From NCBI RefSeq assembly GCF_003033885.1, contig NZ_CP024081.1:1364852-1428851 (forward strand): a stretch of DNA of 64,000 bases, given 5' to 3'. Shown here one piece after another: positions 8,766 to 17,449 of the stretch (positions are counted from its first letter, which is position 1; the number at the start of each line of letters is the position of its first letter). The notes below the pieces were generated by a model. It was not told where the DNA came from. It searched no databases and saw only the letters and a list, made by a program, of their open reading frames with translations. This DNA is from Pseudomonas rhizophila. GTDB lineage: Bacteria; Pseudomonadota; Gammaproteobacteria; Pseudomonadales; Pseudomonadaceae. A program made the position numbers and the translations under genes.

Positions 8766-9839
8766 ATGGGCGATACGCGGCGTTGGTTCTGGTTGGGTGG
8801 GGTCGCCCTGCTGTTTGTGTTCATCTATTTGCTGCATCCGATCCTCACGCCGTTCCTGGTTGCGTTGCTCCTGGCCTATCTGTTCGACCCACTGGTAGAT
8901 CGCCTGGAAAAACTCGGCCTGTCCAGGACCTGGGGCGTGGTGTCGGTGTTTGGGCTGATCATCTTGATTGTCATTGCTCTGATGCTGGTGCTGATACCGA
9001 TGCTGGCCAAGCAACTGATGCGCCTGTACGAGCTGGCGCCGCAGATGCTCGACTGGTTACAGCACACTGCCGTGCCGTGGGTGCAGTCGAGGCTGGGGTT
9101 GGCTGAAGGCTTCTGGAAGTTCGACAAGGTCAAGGCGGCCATCAGCGAGCATATGGGCCAGACCTCTGACATCGTCGGTGTGGTGTTGAGCCAGGCCACA
9201 GCCTCGGGGCTGGCGTTGATCGGTTGGCTGGCGAACCTGGTGTTGATTCCGGTGGTGGCTTTTTATCTGCTGCGCGACTGGGACTTGATGATGGCCAAGA
9301 TTCGCAGCCTGCTGCCACGCCATCGTGAAGAACGCATCATGACCCTGGCCGGCGAATGCCATGAAGTGTTGGGGGCGTTTGTGCGAGGGCAATTGTTGGT
9401 GATGGTGGCGCTTGGCTTCATCTATGCGGCGGGATTGATGCTGGTGGGCCTGGAGCTGGGGCTATTGATCGGCTTGATCGCCGGGCTTGCGGCCATCGTG
9501 CCCTACATGGGCTTCGTCATCGGTATCGGCGCGGCGTTGATTGCCGGCTTGTTCCAGTTTGGCGGTGATCTGTACCCGATGGTCGGCATCGTGGCGGTGT
9601 TCATGGTCGGGCAAGCGCTGGAAGGCATGGTGCTGACACCGTTGCTGGTGGGTGATCGCATCGGCCTGCATCCAGTGGCGGTGATCTTTGCGATCCTGGC
9701 AGGGGGTGAGTTGTTCGGTTTTACCGGGGTCCTGCTGGCGCTGCCGGTGGCGGCGGTGATCATGGTGCTGGTGCGTCATATGCACGATCTGTACAAGGAT
9801 TCAGACATCTACAGTGGCGTCGAAGACCCCGAGCTATAG
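8766..9839 (+). CDS. AI-2E/PerM-family transporter
   Basis: A 357-residue integral membrane protein of the PerM/AI-2E-exporter superfamily. Paired N-terminal helices (about 8-50), a third helix near 60-85, an amphipathic stretch (about 90-150), then four or five helices from about 150 to 340. Family signatures include LHPILTPFLVALLLAYLFDPLVDRLE near the N-terminus and LIGLIAGLAAIVPYMGFVIGIG. Substrate is unknown; some relatives act as Na+/H+ antiporters or move autoinducer-2. The DUF2066 gene lies just upstream and hda 181 bases downstream. Confidence 0.88.
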   Translation: MGDTRRWFWLGGVALLFVFIYLLHPILTPFLVALLLAYLFDPLVDRLEKLGLSRTWGVVSVFGLIILIVIALMLVLIPMLAKQLMRLYELAPQMLDWLQHTAVPWVQSRLGLAEGFWKFDKVKAAISEHMGQTSDIVGVVLSQATASGLALIGWLANLVLIPVVAFYLLRDWDLMMAKIRSLLPRHREERIMTLAGECHEVLGAFVRGQLLVMVALGFIYAAGLMLVGLELGLLIGLIAGLAAIVPYMGFVIGIGAALIAGLFQFGGDLYPMVGIVAVFMVGQALEGMVLTPLLVGDRIGLHPVAVIFAILAGGELFGFTGVLLALPVAAVIMVLVRHMHDLYKDSDIYSGVEDPEL

Positions 9840-10020
9840 CGCCAATGGCGGGCGCGGCGGTTGTCCCAGCGTCAGGGAAACCGTCGCTCCATCGTTCTGT
9901 CGCTGCAAACCTTTGATTTTGCTCGTGGTCCGGCGCATTGTGCGGTCCGCGTCACGGGTATAAACTTTGCGCACTTTACACAGAGGCCACTAACGGTTCT
10001 TTTGGAACTGTTCAGTCAGC

Positions 10021-10725
10021 ATGAAACCGATTCAGCTGCCCCTAGGTGTGCGTCTGCGTGATGACGCCACCTTTATCAACTACTACCCAGGCGCCAATGC
10101 CGCTGCACTCGGCTATGTCGAGCGGCTTTGCGAAGCCGACGCCGGCTGGACCGAGAGCCTGATTTATCTGTGGGGCAAGGACGGGGTGGGGCGCACGCAT
10201 CTGTTGCAGGCCGCTTGCCTGCGGTTCGAGCAATTGGGTGAGCCGGCGGTGTATCTGCCATTGGCCGAGTTGCTGGATCGCGGCGTAGAGATCCTCGACA
10301 ATCTTGAACAGTACGAACTGGTCTGCCTGGATGATCTTCAGGCGGTGGCCGGCAAGGCTGATTGGGAAGAAGCGCTGTTTCACCTGTTCAACCGGTTACG
10401 CGACAGCGGCCGGCGTTTGCTGATTGCTGCATCGACGTCGCCGCGGGAGCTGCCGGTGAAGCTGGCCGATCTCAAGTCCCGTCTCACCCTGGCGCTGATT
10501 TTCCAGATGCGCCCGCTCTCCGATGAAGACAAGCTCCGTGCATTGCAGTTGCGCGCTTCCCGGCGTGGCCTGCACCTGACCGATGAGGTCGGGCACTTCA
10601 TCCTTACCCGCGGCACCCGCAGCATGAGCGCGTTGTTCGAACTGCTCGAACGTCTCGACCAGGCGTCGCTTCAGGCCCAGCGCAAGCTGACCATCCCTTT
10701 TTTGAAAGAAACCCTTGGCTGGTAG
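10021..10725 (+). CDS. hda: Hda, regulatory inactivator of DnaA
   Basis: A 234-residue AAA+ protein that works with the DNA-loaded beta clamp to stimulate ATP hydrolysis on DnaA, preventing re-initiation. The N-terminal IQLPLGV (residues 4-10) matches the clamp-binding QL[SP]L motif. The Walker A-like region reads WGKDGVGRTHLLQAA; an Arg replaces the usual P-loop Lys. Walker B is LVCLDDLQ. A sensor region and a short C-terminal helical domain follow. It is only half the length of DnaA and lacks the DNA-binding domain. Length and context (after the PerM gene) match Pseudomonas hda. Confidence 0.95.
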   Translation: MKPIQLPLGVRLRDDATFINYYPGANAAALGYVERLCEADAGWTESLIYLWGKDGVGRTHLLQAACLRFEQLGEPAVYLPLAELLDRGVEILDNLEQYELVCLDDLQAVAGKADWEEALFHLFNRLRDSGRRLLIAASTSPRELPVKLADLKSRLTLALIFQMRPLSDEDKLRALQLRASRRGLHLTDEVGHFILTRGTRSMSALFELLERLDQASLQAQRKLTIPFLKETLGW

Positions 10726-10853
10726 AAGTCGCAGCAATAGTGGCTTATAGCCTGTTTCTACCACGGCACAGCCCGCGTCCCTTCTGGGCTGCAGGCTGCA
10801 GAGGGTTGAAAACGGTTGGGGCGCTTAGATGTAAACCTAAAACCGAGAAGTCA

Positions 10854-10900
10854 CATTTGCATCGATTGAATTTGCAAATGAGCTTGATAGTGGGCATAGT
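10854..10900 (+). promoter_or_regulatory. Probable promoter with an overlapping inverted repeat
   Basis: A TTGCAA (10872-10877) and CATAGT (10895-10900), 17 bases apart, resemble a sigma-70 promoter for the downstream NlpC/P60 gene. The -35 box is inside the right arm of an inverted repeat, CATTTGCA / TGCAAATG (10854-10861 and 10873-10880), so a repressor or activator bound here could control it. The regulator is unknown. Confidence 0.5.
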
Positions 10901-10936
10901 CTCGCCATCTTTACAACTTCAGCCACGGTCGTGCCC

Positions 10937-11563
10937 ATGCTAAGTCGCTTCGCACCCCTGGTGCCTCTCGCACTCGTTACCCTGTTGTTCGGTTGTGCTG
11001 CCCACTCTCCAGTGTCCCAGCAAGCGCAACAACCACAGGTTCAAAATTCCGTTACTGCCCAGTCTTCCTCTGTTGCACTTGAGGAAGAAATGGCCACCGA
11101 CAAAGAGCTGGCAGACTTCGCCGGCAGCAAGCCTTATCAGCTTCCGGTGCTGGCTGACAGCATCCTGGAGCGGGGCATGTCCTTGATCGGTACCCGCTAT
11201 CGTTTTGGCGGTTCCTCCGAGGCCGGCTTCGATTGCAGCGGTTTCATCGGGTATCTGTTTCGCGAAGAGGCTGGCATGAGCCTGCCGCGCTCCACTCGCG
11301 AAATGATCAACGTGAAGGCCCCGCTGGTTGCTCGTAACGAGCTTGAGCCGGGCGACCTGCTGTTCTTCGCTACCAACGGTCGTCGTGGTCGCGTCAGTCA
11401 CGCCGGTATCTACCTGGGTGACAACCAGTTCATCCATTCCAGCAGCCGTCGCAGCGGTGGCGTGCGAATCGACAGCCTGGGCGACAGCTACTGGAGCAAG
11501 ACCTTCATCGAAGCCAAGCGCGCACTCGCGATGGCACCGACCGTGGTCACTGCTCGCAAGTAA
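10937..11563 (+). CDS. NlpC/P60 (C40) cell-wall peptidase, lipoprotein
   Basis: A 208-residue lipoprotein with a lipobox ending LLFGCA, so it should be anchored in an envelope membrane. The NlpC/P60 domain is C-terminal (about 85-200). The catalytic Cys is in GFDCSGFIGYLF, the His in VSHAGIYLG and the polar third residue is likely the His of FIHSSS. Such enzymes usually cut peptide stems of peptidoglycan, acting as DL-endopeptidases. Start: the ATG at 10937 gives a proper signal; a GTG two codons upstream is in frame. A second paralogue follows after a 165-base gap with two hairpins. Confidence 0.92.
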   Translation: MLSRFAPLVPLALVTLLFGCAAHSPVSQQAQQPQVQNSVTAQSSSVALEEEMATDKELADFAGSKPYQLPVLADSILERGMSLIGTRYRFGGSSEAGFDCSGFIGYLFREEAGMSLPRSTREMINVKAPLVARNELEPGDLLFFATNGRRGRVSHAGIYLGDNQFIHSSSRRSGGVRIDSLGDSYWSKTFIEAKRALAMAPTVVTARK

Positions 11564-11577
11564 GCTCACAGTTTGTA

Positions 11578-11610
11578 AGGCAAACTTAAAGTCTTACTTG
11601 AAGTTTGCCT
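11578..11610 (+). terminator. Hairpin after the first NlpC/P60 gene
   Basis: AGGCAAACTT and AAGTTTGCCT form a perfect 10-base-pair stem with a 13-base loop, 15 bases past the stop codon. No U run follows, so it may protect the 3' end or only weakly terminate. Confidence 0.5.
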
Positions 11611-11649
11611 CATAGCCGCTAGAATCCATGATCATTGATTGATGGCAAT

Positions 11650-11680
11650 CCGCCTGCGTACTCCGCAGGCGGCTTTGTTT
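11650..11680 (+). terminator. Rho-independent terminator between the two NlpC/P60 genes
   Basis: The stem CCGCCTGCG / CGCAGGCGG (9 base pairs, loop of 5) is followed by CTTTGTTTT. It indicates that the two paralogues are mostly transcribed separately. Confidence 0.75.
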
Positions 11681-11728
11681 TCATGCCCACGGCAGAAAAG
11701 CCGCATCCAGATCAGGATTGTTCTGCAT

Positions 11729-12262
11729 ATGTCGACGTCGGCCCGCCTCGCTCTCATGCTCCTTGCCGCGCTGCTCAGCGCTTGCGCCAGCCGTACTCCG
11801 CCACCTGCGCCCGTGCGGGCTCCGGTGGTATTCGCACCCGCGCAAAGCTTTTCCCCGGTTGCCGAAGACGTGCTGTTCCGGGCGCTGGGGTTGGTGGGGA
11901 CACCCTATCGTTGGGGCGGTAATACGCCGGATTCAGGCTTTGATTGCAGTGGCCTGATCGGCTATGTGTATCGCGATGCGGCCGGTATCTCCCTGCCGCG
12001 TTCCACCCGCGAGATGATTGGTATGCGCGCCCCGAGTGTCGGTAAGGAGGCGTTGCAGACCGGTGATTTGATTTTCTTCGCCACCAACGGTGGCTCTCAG
12101 GTCAGCCATGCCGGGATCTATGTCGGGGAGGGGCGTTTCGTCCACGCGCCAGCGACCGGGGGTACGGTCAAGCTCGATAGCCTGTCCAAGGCTTATTGGC
12201 AGAAAGCCTATCTGAGTGCCAAGCGTGTGCTGCAACCGGCGCATCTGGCGCGTAATCCCTGA
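11729..12262 (+). CDS. NlpC/P60 (C40) cell-wall peptidase, lipoprotein (paralogue)
   Basis: A 177-residue lipoprotein with lipobox LLSACA after MSTSARLALMLLAA. Its NlpC/P60 domain resembles the neighbour closely: GFDCSGLIGYVYRDAAGISLPRSTREMIG holds the catalytic Cys, VSHAGIYVG the His, and FVHAPATGG the third position. A short Pro-rich linker separates the lipid anchor from the domain. I chose the ATG at 11729 for the signal sequence; the frame runs 30 codons further upstream but across a terminator hairpin. It arose with its neighbour by duplication, but the two have diverged in the N-terminal part. A short palindromic repeat (12303-12330) follows. Confidence 0.9.
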   Translation: MSTSARLALMLLAALLSACASRTPPPAPVRAPVVFAPAQSFSPVAEDVLFRALGLVGTPYRWGGNTPDSGFDCSGLIGYVYRDAAGISLPRSTREMIGMRAPSVGKEALQTGDLIFFATNGGSQVSHAGIYVGEGRFVHAPATGGTVKLDSLSKAYWQKAYLSAKRVLQPAHLARNP

Positions 12263-12302
12263 CGATTCAAGTTCGCTTTTTGCGCCGGCTCAGCAGAGCT
12301 CT

Positions 12303-12330
12303 TGTGGCGAGAGAACAATCCCTCGCCACA
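12303..12330. repeat. Short palindromic repeat, GTGGCGAG type
   Basis: TGTGGCGA and TCGCCACA enclose an imperfectly paired 12-base centre. This is a different family from the gtgggagc REP. A similar copy occurs at 46025-46053. It lies between convergent genes and may act as a terminator-like hairpin. Confidence 0.6.
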
Positions 12331-12362
12331 GGTTCCAGTGTTCAGGTCAGCTTCTTCAGCGG

Positions 12363-13673
12363 TTATTTAGCCCAAACCCGCCAAATCTTGTTCCCCACAT
12401 CATCTGCCACCAACAGCCCGCCCTGTTTGTCGATCACCACACCCACTGGTCGGCCTTGGGCTTTTTCATCTGCATTCAGGAAACCGGTCAGCACATCCAC
12501 CGGTTGCCCCACCGGCTTGCCGGCGTTGAAGGGTACGAAAATCACTTTATAGCCGCTGTGGGGTTTACGGTTCCATGAGCCGTGCTGCCCGATGAAAGCC
12601 CCTTCGGTAAACGGCGCTGGCAAGGTGCTGCCTTCGGCGAACGTCAGCCCCAGTGACGCGGTGTGTGGGCCGACGGCGTAATCCGGGGCGATGGCCTTGG
12701 CCACCAGTTCCGGTTTTTGTGGCTCGACCCGCTTATCGACGTGCTGCCCGTAATAGCTATAGGGCCAACCATAGAAGGCGCCGTCCTTGACTGAGGTGAT
12801 GTAGTCCGGGACCAGGTCGCTGCCGATCTCATCGCGCTCATTCACCGCGGTCCATAGCGCGCCACTGCGCGGCTCCCAGGCCAGGCCGTTGGGGTTGCGC
12901 AGGCCCGAGGCGAAGATGCGGTGATTGCCGCTGGCACGGTCCACTTCCCAGATGGCCGCGCGGCCTTCCTCGGCCTCCATGCCGTTTTCCCCGACATTGC
13001 TGTTCGAACCGGTAGTGACGTACAGCTTGCTGCCGTCCTGGCTGGCGATCACGTTTTTGGTCCAGTGGTGATTGAGCGTGCCACCCGGCAGGTCGACGAC
13101 CTTGGTCGGCTGCGCCTTGATTTGCGTATCGCCCTCTTTATAAGGGAAGCGAATCAGTCGGTCGGTGTCGGCCACGTACAGATCATTGCCCACCAGTGTC
13201 ATGCCGAACGGTGAATTGAGGTTTTCCAGAAAGACCGTACGGGTTTCGGCGATGCCGTCATGATTGGCATCACGCAACAGGGTAATGCGATTGGGGCTGG
13301 GCACCCCCGCGCCGGCGCGGCCCATGACTTTCTCCATGACCCAGCCACGAATGCCTTTGGAGTCGTCCGGTTTGGGCGGCGCGTTGGTTTCTGCCACCAG
13401 CACGTCACCGTTGGGTAGCACGTAGAGCCAGCGTGGATGATCCAGCCCTTCGGCGAATGCGCCCACTTGCAGGCCCTGGGCCGGGGTAGGTTTGGCGCCA
13501 TCCGGCCAGCCGATAGCCTCGGCAATGTTGACGGTGGGGATCAGGGTCTTGTTCGGTTCCGGCAGTTTTGGCGAGGGGCCAGTGCCGTCGGAAACCTGCA
13601 GTGTGGAGGACTCGCCGCAAGCAACAAGCCCTGCGGCCAATGCGACGATCAGAAGGTGTGGTGGCTTGAGCAT
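12363..13673 (-). CDS. Sorbosone-dehydrogenase-like (PQQ-type) beta-propeller lipoprotein
   Basis: A 436-residue protein with a lipobox (LAAGLVACG) and a six-bladed glucose/sorbosone dehydrogenase-type propeller. Visible family stretches: [71 protein letters not shown] and [10 protein letters not shown], with the C-terminal [23 protein letters not shown]. Such proteins are predicted PQQ-dependent sugar/aldose dehydrogenases at the periplasmic face, but the substrate cannot be read from the sequence. It is separated from its neighbours and converges on the NlpC/P60 gene, suggesting its own promoter around 13680-13740. Confidence 0.88.
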   Translation of the reverse strand: MLKPPHLLIVALAAGLVACGESSTLQVSDGTGPSPKLPEPNKTLIPTVNIAEAIGWPDGAKPTPAQGLQVGAFAEGLDHPRWLYVLPNGDVLVAETNAPPKPDDSKGIRGWVMEKVMGRAGAGVPSPNRITLLRDANHDGIAETRTVFLENLNSPFGMTLVGNDLYVADTDRLIRFPYKEGDTQIKAQPTKVVDLPGGTLNHHWTKNVIASQDGSKLYVTTGSNSNVGENGMEAEEGRAAIWEVDRASGNHRIFASGLRNPNGLAWEPRSGALWTAVNERDEIGSDLVPDYITSVKDGAFYGWPYSYYGQHVDKRVEPQKPELVAKAIAPDYAVGPHTASLGLTFAEGSTLPAPFTEGAFIGQHGSWNRKPHSGYKVIFVPFNAGKPVGQPVDVLTGFLNADEKAQGRPVGVVIDKQGGLLVADDVGNKIWRVWAK

Positions 13674-13740
13674 GCGGGCTTCCCTATGAGTGCATGGTGG
13701 TTATTCATAGAGAAGCTTAGACCCGCGATGGTTCAACCGG

Positions 13741-14325
13741 TCAGCCGTGGGCCTGCTTGAACAGCACGGCGATGCCCGGATGATACTGCCCGGCCTCATT
13801 GCGCAACTTGCGATAGGCATAAGGGAAGTACCAGGCCACGGCGCAGGTATTTTCCTTCTGCAGTTCATCGATCATGTCCTGCAGTTCTTCCGGCGTGGCG
13901 CTCTGCTGGGCCTTTTGCGGTGCGACGAACAGGCAGCCCAATCGCAGGTCACTGGAATAGCTGATACGTTTGGCATCGCTGGTGATGTCGAGCAGCGGCT
14001 GGGTGAGATTGAGGTTCTTGACCTTCGGCCAGCGTTGAGTGGCCTGGATGAACGCGCGCTCCTCGGTGCCGGCGATGAACAGATCGGCGCTGACGTTGCG
14101 TTCGCCTTCTTCATTCTGTTTGCGAGTGGGGGTGTTCTGCAGCGTGACCATCTCGGCCATCCAGGCTGCGGCCGAGAGCAAGCCAAGATTGGCTTTTTCA
14201 TCGAACCAGTAAGGTGTGTCGTTATCGCCGCGCACGGCGTTGTAACGGTCGATACAGTCAAACCAGCGTTCCAGCACCGGGCGCAGGAATTCCAGTTTTG
14301 GATTGCTGATGATCATGCCTTGCAT
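13741..14325 (-). CDS. Hypothetical protein (194 aa)
   Basis: A soluble 194-residue protein that I cannot assign to a family. No signal peptide or membrane segment. Features: aromatic-rich N-terminal helix (LEFLRPVLERWFDCIDRYNAV), WFDEKANLGLLSAAAWMAEMV, and a C-terminal CAVAWYFPYAYRKLRNEAGQYHPGIA. The start at 14325 has AGAGGG 7 bases upstream; a second ATG three codons later is possible. Codon use looks like its neighbours, so the gene is probably real. It is transcribed away from the cobalamin riboswitch, with about 170 bases between. Confidence 0.75.
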   Translation of the reverse strand: MQGMIISNPKLEFLRPVLERWFDCIDRYNAVRGDNDTPYWFDEKANLGLLSAAAWMAEMVTLQNTPTRKQNEEGERNVSADLFIAGTEERAFIQATQRWPKVKNLNLTQPLLDITSDAKRISYSSDLRLGCLFVAPQKAQQSATPEELQDMIDELQKENTCAVAWYFPYAYRKLRNEAGQYHPGIAVLFKQAHG

Positions 14326-14499
14326 GCTTTTGCCCTCTTGTTATTGTGATATCGGGTCGTGATGCCTATTTGATATCACTTGCCGCAGCATGGCACAAGA
14401 TTGGCGTCATTTTATTGATCAGGGCCAATGTCCGCTGTTGAACCTGTGCCGGCTTTAATTGACGCTCCACCCCCAACCCTCTAACCTTCGCGGCTTGTT

Positions 14500-14706
14500 T
14501 CAGGTGCTCTGTGACCGGGCGATCGTTGGGTCGACAGAGTGAAACAGGGAAGCCGGTGAGTGCATACGAACCCGGCGCTGCCCCCGCAACGGTAAATGAG
14601 TCAACGCTGCGCCTGGCACTACACAGGCCACCAGCCACTGTGTCCGTAGACATGGGAAGGCGCGCAGCCCGGCATCACGCCGCTCATGAGCCCGGAGACC
14701 GGCCTG
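14500..14706 (+). promoter_or_regulatory. Cobalamin (B12) riboswitch
   Basis: The conserved core elements appear in order: GGTGCTCTGTGA (about 14502), GGGAAGCCGGTGAG (14547-14560), CCCCCGCAACGGTAA (14581-14595), AGCCACTG, the B12 box (14633-14640), GGGAAGG (about 14653) and GAGCCCGGAGACCGGCC (about 14688-14704). It sits 94 bases upstream of cobO. In the established model, adenosylcobalamin binding turns expression of the downstream genes off. Edges are approximate. Confidence 0.95.
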
Positions 14707-14799
14707 ATTCATCCAACGGCATCACGGTGGGCGATGCCAGGCTTGTTGCCGTCTTTTTTGTGCCCGCCCGCCGTTATCCAATCCCAACGGAGAGCTCCC

Positions 14800-15411
14800 A
14801 TGACCCACACCCCCGATCGCGACGAACGCCACCTGGCGCGCATGCTGCGCAAGAAAGCCGTGATCGACGAGCGCATCGCCAACTCGCCCAACGAATGTGG
14901 CCTGCTGCTGGTGCTGACCGGCAACGGCAAGGGTAAGAGCAGTTCTGCGTTCGGCATGCTGGCCCGGTCCATGGGCCATGGCATGCAATGCGGCGTGGTG
15001 CAATTCATCAAGGGGCGTAACAGCACCGGTGAAGAGCTGTTTTTCCGTCGCTTCCCGGAGCAGGTGCGCTTTCATGTCATGGGCGAAGGCTTCACTTGGG
15101 AAACCCAGGATCGCCAGCGCGACATCGCCGCGGCTGAAGCGGCCTGGGCAGTTTCGCGTCAATTGCTGAGCGACCCGTCCATAGGCCTGGTGGTGCTCGA
15201 TGAACTCAACATTGCCCTCAAGCACGGTTACCTTGACCTGGACCAGGTGCTGAGCGACTTGCAGGCCCGTCCGCCGATGCAGCATGTGGTGGTGACCGGT
15301 CGCGGCGCCAAGCCGGAATTGATTGAACTGGCCGACACCGTCACCGAAATGGGCATGATCAAGCACGCGTTCCAGGCGGGTATCAAGGCGCAGAAGGGCG
15401 TCGAACTGTGA
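14800..15411 (+). CDS. cobO: CobO, cob(I)yrinic acid a,c-diamide adenosyltransferase
   Basis: A 203-residue CobA/CobO/BtuR-type enzyme that transfers the 5'-deoxyadenosyl group of ATP to the reduced cobalt of the corrin. The P-loop LTGNGKGKSSSAFGM is near 46-60; VLDELNIALKHGYLDLDQV and the C-terminal TDTV/GRGAKPELIELADTVTEM are family hallmarks. I chose the ATG at 14800 (GGAG about 8 bases upstream); an in-frame ATG at 14686 lies inside the riboswitch and is unlikely. First gene of the cobalamin operon; its stop overlaps the cobB GTG (GTGA). Confidence 0.95.
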   Translation: MTHTPDRDERHLARMLRKKAVIDERIANSPNECGLLLVLTGNGKGKSSSAFGMLARSMGHGMQCGVVQFIKGRNSTGEELFFRRFPEQVRFHVMGEGFTWETQDRQRDIAAAEAAWAVSRQLLSDPSIGLVVLDELNIALKHGYLDLDQVLSDLQARPPMQHVVVTGRGAKPELIELADTVTEMGMIKHAFQAGIKAQKGVEL

Positions 15412-16802
15412 GCGATGTTCCCTTGGCGAGTCGTCACTGCCCGGCGGTGCTGATCGCCGCTCCTGCTTCCGGGCAGGGCAAAACCACGGTCACCGCCGCC
15501 CTGGCCCGCTTGCACCGCAAGCAGGGCCGTAGGGTGCGGGTCTTCAAGTGCGGACCTGATTTCCTCGACCCGATGATCCTGGAGCGGGCCAGCGGCGCGC
15601 CGGTCTACCAACTGGACATGTGGATGGTCGGCGAGCAGGAGAGTCGTCGATTGTTGTGGGAAGCTGCTGCCGAAGCCGACTTGATTCTGATCGAAGGGGT
15701 GATGGGGCTGTTCGATGGCACGCCATCGAGTGCCGATCTGGCCCGGCACTTCGGCGTGCCGGTGCTGGCGGTGATCGATGGCACGGCCATGGCCCAGACC
15801 TTCGGTGCCCTGGCCCTGGGCCTGGCGCGGTATCAGCCGGACTTGCCTTTCGCCGGGGTACTGGCCAATCGGGTCGGCACCTTGCGTCATGCGCAGTTGC
15901 TCGAAGGCAGCCTGACCGAAGGCCTGCGCTGGTACGGCGCCCTGTCACGGGAAACCGGTATCGAGCTGCCAAGTCGCCACCTTGGGTTGGTCCAGGCCAG
16001 TGAATTGAATGATCTGGACCTGCGCCTCGACGCCGCCGCCGATGCCTTGGCTGGCAGTTGTGAAGTGGCGTTGCCGCCGGCTGTGGAGTTCGTCGCGCCA
16101 GCGGTGATTGCCGCGCAGCCGTGGCTGGAAGGTGTGCACATCGCCGTGGCCCGGGACGAAGCGTTCGCCTTCACCTATGGCGCCAGCCTTGATTTGTTGC
16201 GAGCCATGGGCGCGCAACTGAGCTTCTTTTCACCTATTCATGACAGCGAACTGCCGGCGGCGGACAGCCTGTATCTGCCCGGTGGCTATCCGGAATTGCA
16301 CCATGTTGCGCTGGCGCAAAACGCGCCGATGCTGGCGGCGATCCGCGCGCACCATCAAGCAGGCAAACCCTTGCTGGCTGAATGCGGCGGCATGCTTTAT
16401 CTGTTGGACTCGTTGACGGATGTGGACGGCACCCGCGCCGAGCTGCTTGGGTTGCTGGCCGGTGACGCGCAGATGCAAAAGCGTCTGGCGGCCCTGGCGC
16501 TGCAATCGGTGGAGTTGCCGGAGGGCACTTTGCGCGGGCATACCTATCATCATTCCCTCACCAGCACCGGGCTGGAGCCGATTGCCCGAGGCCATAGCCC
16601 CAATGGCGGGCGTGGCGCGGAGGCGGTTTTCCGGCAGGGTCGGATGACGGCTTCCTATGTGCACTTCTATTTTCCGTCGAATCCAAGGGCGATTGCCGCG
16701 CTGTTTGCGCCTGATCCTGAGGCCGCTATCGCCAACAGGCTCGCCCCCACCTCTGATCACCTGACCCCTGTGGGAGCGAGCCTGCTCGCGAAGCGGTCAT
16801 GA
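15408..16802 (+). CDS. cobB: CobB, cobyrinic/hydrogenobyrinic acid a,c-diamide synthase, with a REP-derived C-terminus
   Basis: A 464-residue, glutamine-dependent amidotransferase that amidates side chains a and c of the corrin with ATP. The N-terminal P-loop is IAAPASGQGKTTV; the glutamine amidotransferase half (about 240-435) has the Cys nucleophile in LLAECGGMLYLLD. The GTG start overlaps the cobO stop. Oddity: after the expected end (VHFYFPSNPRAIAALFAPD) about 28 residues follow, including AIANRLAP and [10 protein letters not shown], and they are encoded by both halves of a REP pair (16722-16796). The stop then overlaps the bluB ATG (ATGA). I infer that the insertion lengthened the protein without breaking the operon coupling. 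Function is probably kept, since the tail lies beyond the catalytic domain. Confidence 0.93.
   Translation: MSDVPLASRHCPAVLIAAPASGQGKTTVTAALARLHRKQGRRVRVFKCGPDFLDPMILERASGAPVYQLDMWMVGEQESRRLLWEAAAEADLILIEGVMGLFDGTPSSADLARHFGVPVLAVIDGTAMAQTFGALALGLARYQPDLPFAGVLANRVGTLRHAQLLEGSLTEGLRWYGALSRETGIELPSRHLGLVQASELNDLDLRLDAAADALAGSCEVALPPAVEFVAPAVIAAQPWLEGVHIAVARDEAFAFTYGASLDLLRAMGAQLSFFSPIHDSELPAADSLYLPGGYPELHHVALAQNAPMLAAIRAHHQAGKPLLAECGGMLYLLDSLTDVDGTRAELLGLLAGDAQMQKRLAALALQSVELPEGTLRGHTYHHSLTSTGLEPIARGHSPNGGRGAEAVFRQGRMTASYVHFYFPSNPRAIAALFAPDPEAAIANRLAPTSDHLTPVGASLLAKRS
16722..16796. repeat. REP pair inside the cobB 3' end
   Basis: The left half, gctatcgccaacaggctcgc (diverged), and the right half, gtgggagcgagcctgctcgc (near consensus), are inverted and 19 bases apart. 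Unlike the other copies in the window, this one is translated: it encodes the last codons of cobB and ends 2 bases before the bluB start. Confidence 0.85.
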
Positions 16803-17449
16803 CAGACAACTCCTTCTCCCAGGCCGAACGCGATGCCGTCTACCGGGCCATCGCCGAACGCCGCGACATGCGCCACTTCACCGGCGGCACCGTTGAGCCA
16901 GCGTTGCTGCGCCGCCTGCTGGAAGCCGCGCATCAAGCCCCCAGTGTGGGTCTGATGCAGCCGTGGCGGTTCATTCGCATCAGCGACCGCGCCTTGCGTG
17001 GGCAACTCCGTCAACTGGTGGAACAGGAACGCATCCGCACCGCCGAGGCCCTGGGCGAGCGCAGCGATGAATTCATGAAGCTCAAGGTCGAAGGCCTCAA
17101 CGACTGCGCCGAAGTGCTGGTGGCGGCGTTGATGGATGATCGCGAGCGCTATGTCTTCGGTCGACGAACCCTGCCGGAAATGGACCTGGCCTCGCTGTCT
17201 TGCGCGATTCAGAATCTGTGGCTGGCTTCTCGCGCCGAAGGGCTGGGGATGGGCTGGGTTTCTCTGTTCGAGCCCCAGGCCCTGGCCGAGCTGTTGGGCC
17301 TGCCCGCCGGCGCCAAACCGCTGGCAATATTGTGCCTGGGGCCGGTCGAGGGGTTTTACCCGGCACCGATGCTCGCTCTGGAAGGCTGGGCGCAGCCGCG
17401 TGCGCTGGATGAATTGCTCTACGAAAACCATTGGGGAGTAAGCCCATGA
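16799..17449 (+). CDS. bluB: BluB, 5,6-dimethylbenzimidazole synthase
   Basis: A 216-residue nitroreductase-fold enzyme that turns reduced FMN and oxygen into 5,6-dimethylbenzimidazole, the lower ligand of B12. The N-terminal [30 protein letters not shown] and the later [10 protein letters not shown] are typical of BluB. The presence of bluB implies aerobic, self-made DMB. It overlaps cobB by 4 bases at its start and cobD by 4 bases at its end. Because the REP sequence lies immediately before, its ribosome binding site must lie in REP DNA (GCGAAGCGGTC before ATG), which is weak; translation may depend on coupling to cobB. Confidence 0.95.
   Translation: MTDNSFSQAERDAVYRAIAERRDMRHFTGGTVEPALLRRLLEAAHQAPSVGLMQPWRFIRISDRALRGQLRQLVEQERIRTAEALGERSDEFMKLKVEGLNDCAEVLVAALMDDRERYVFGRRTLPEMDLASLSCAIQNLWLASRAEGLGMGWVSLFEPQALAELLGLPAGAKPLAILCLGPVEGFYPAPMLALEGWAQPRALDELLYENHWGVSP

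Noticed and set aside
11639..11728. Upstream ATG of the second NlpC/P60 gene
   Set aside because: The extension runs through a terminator hairpin and would remove the lipoprotein signal from the N-terminus.
14390..14415. Sigma-54-like TGGCAC...TTGG sequence
   Set aside because: The -12 element lacks the TTGC consensus, and spacing does not fit.
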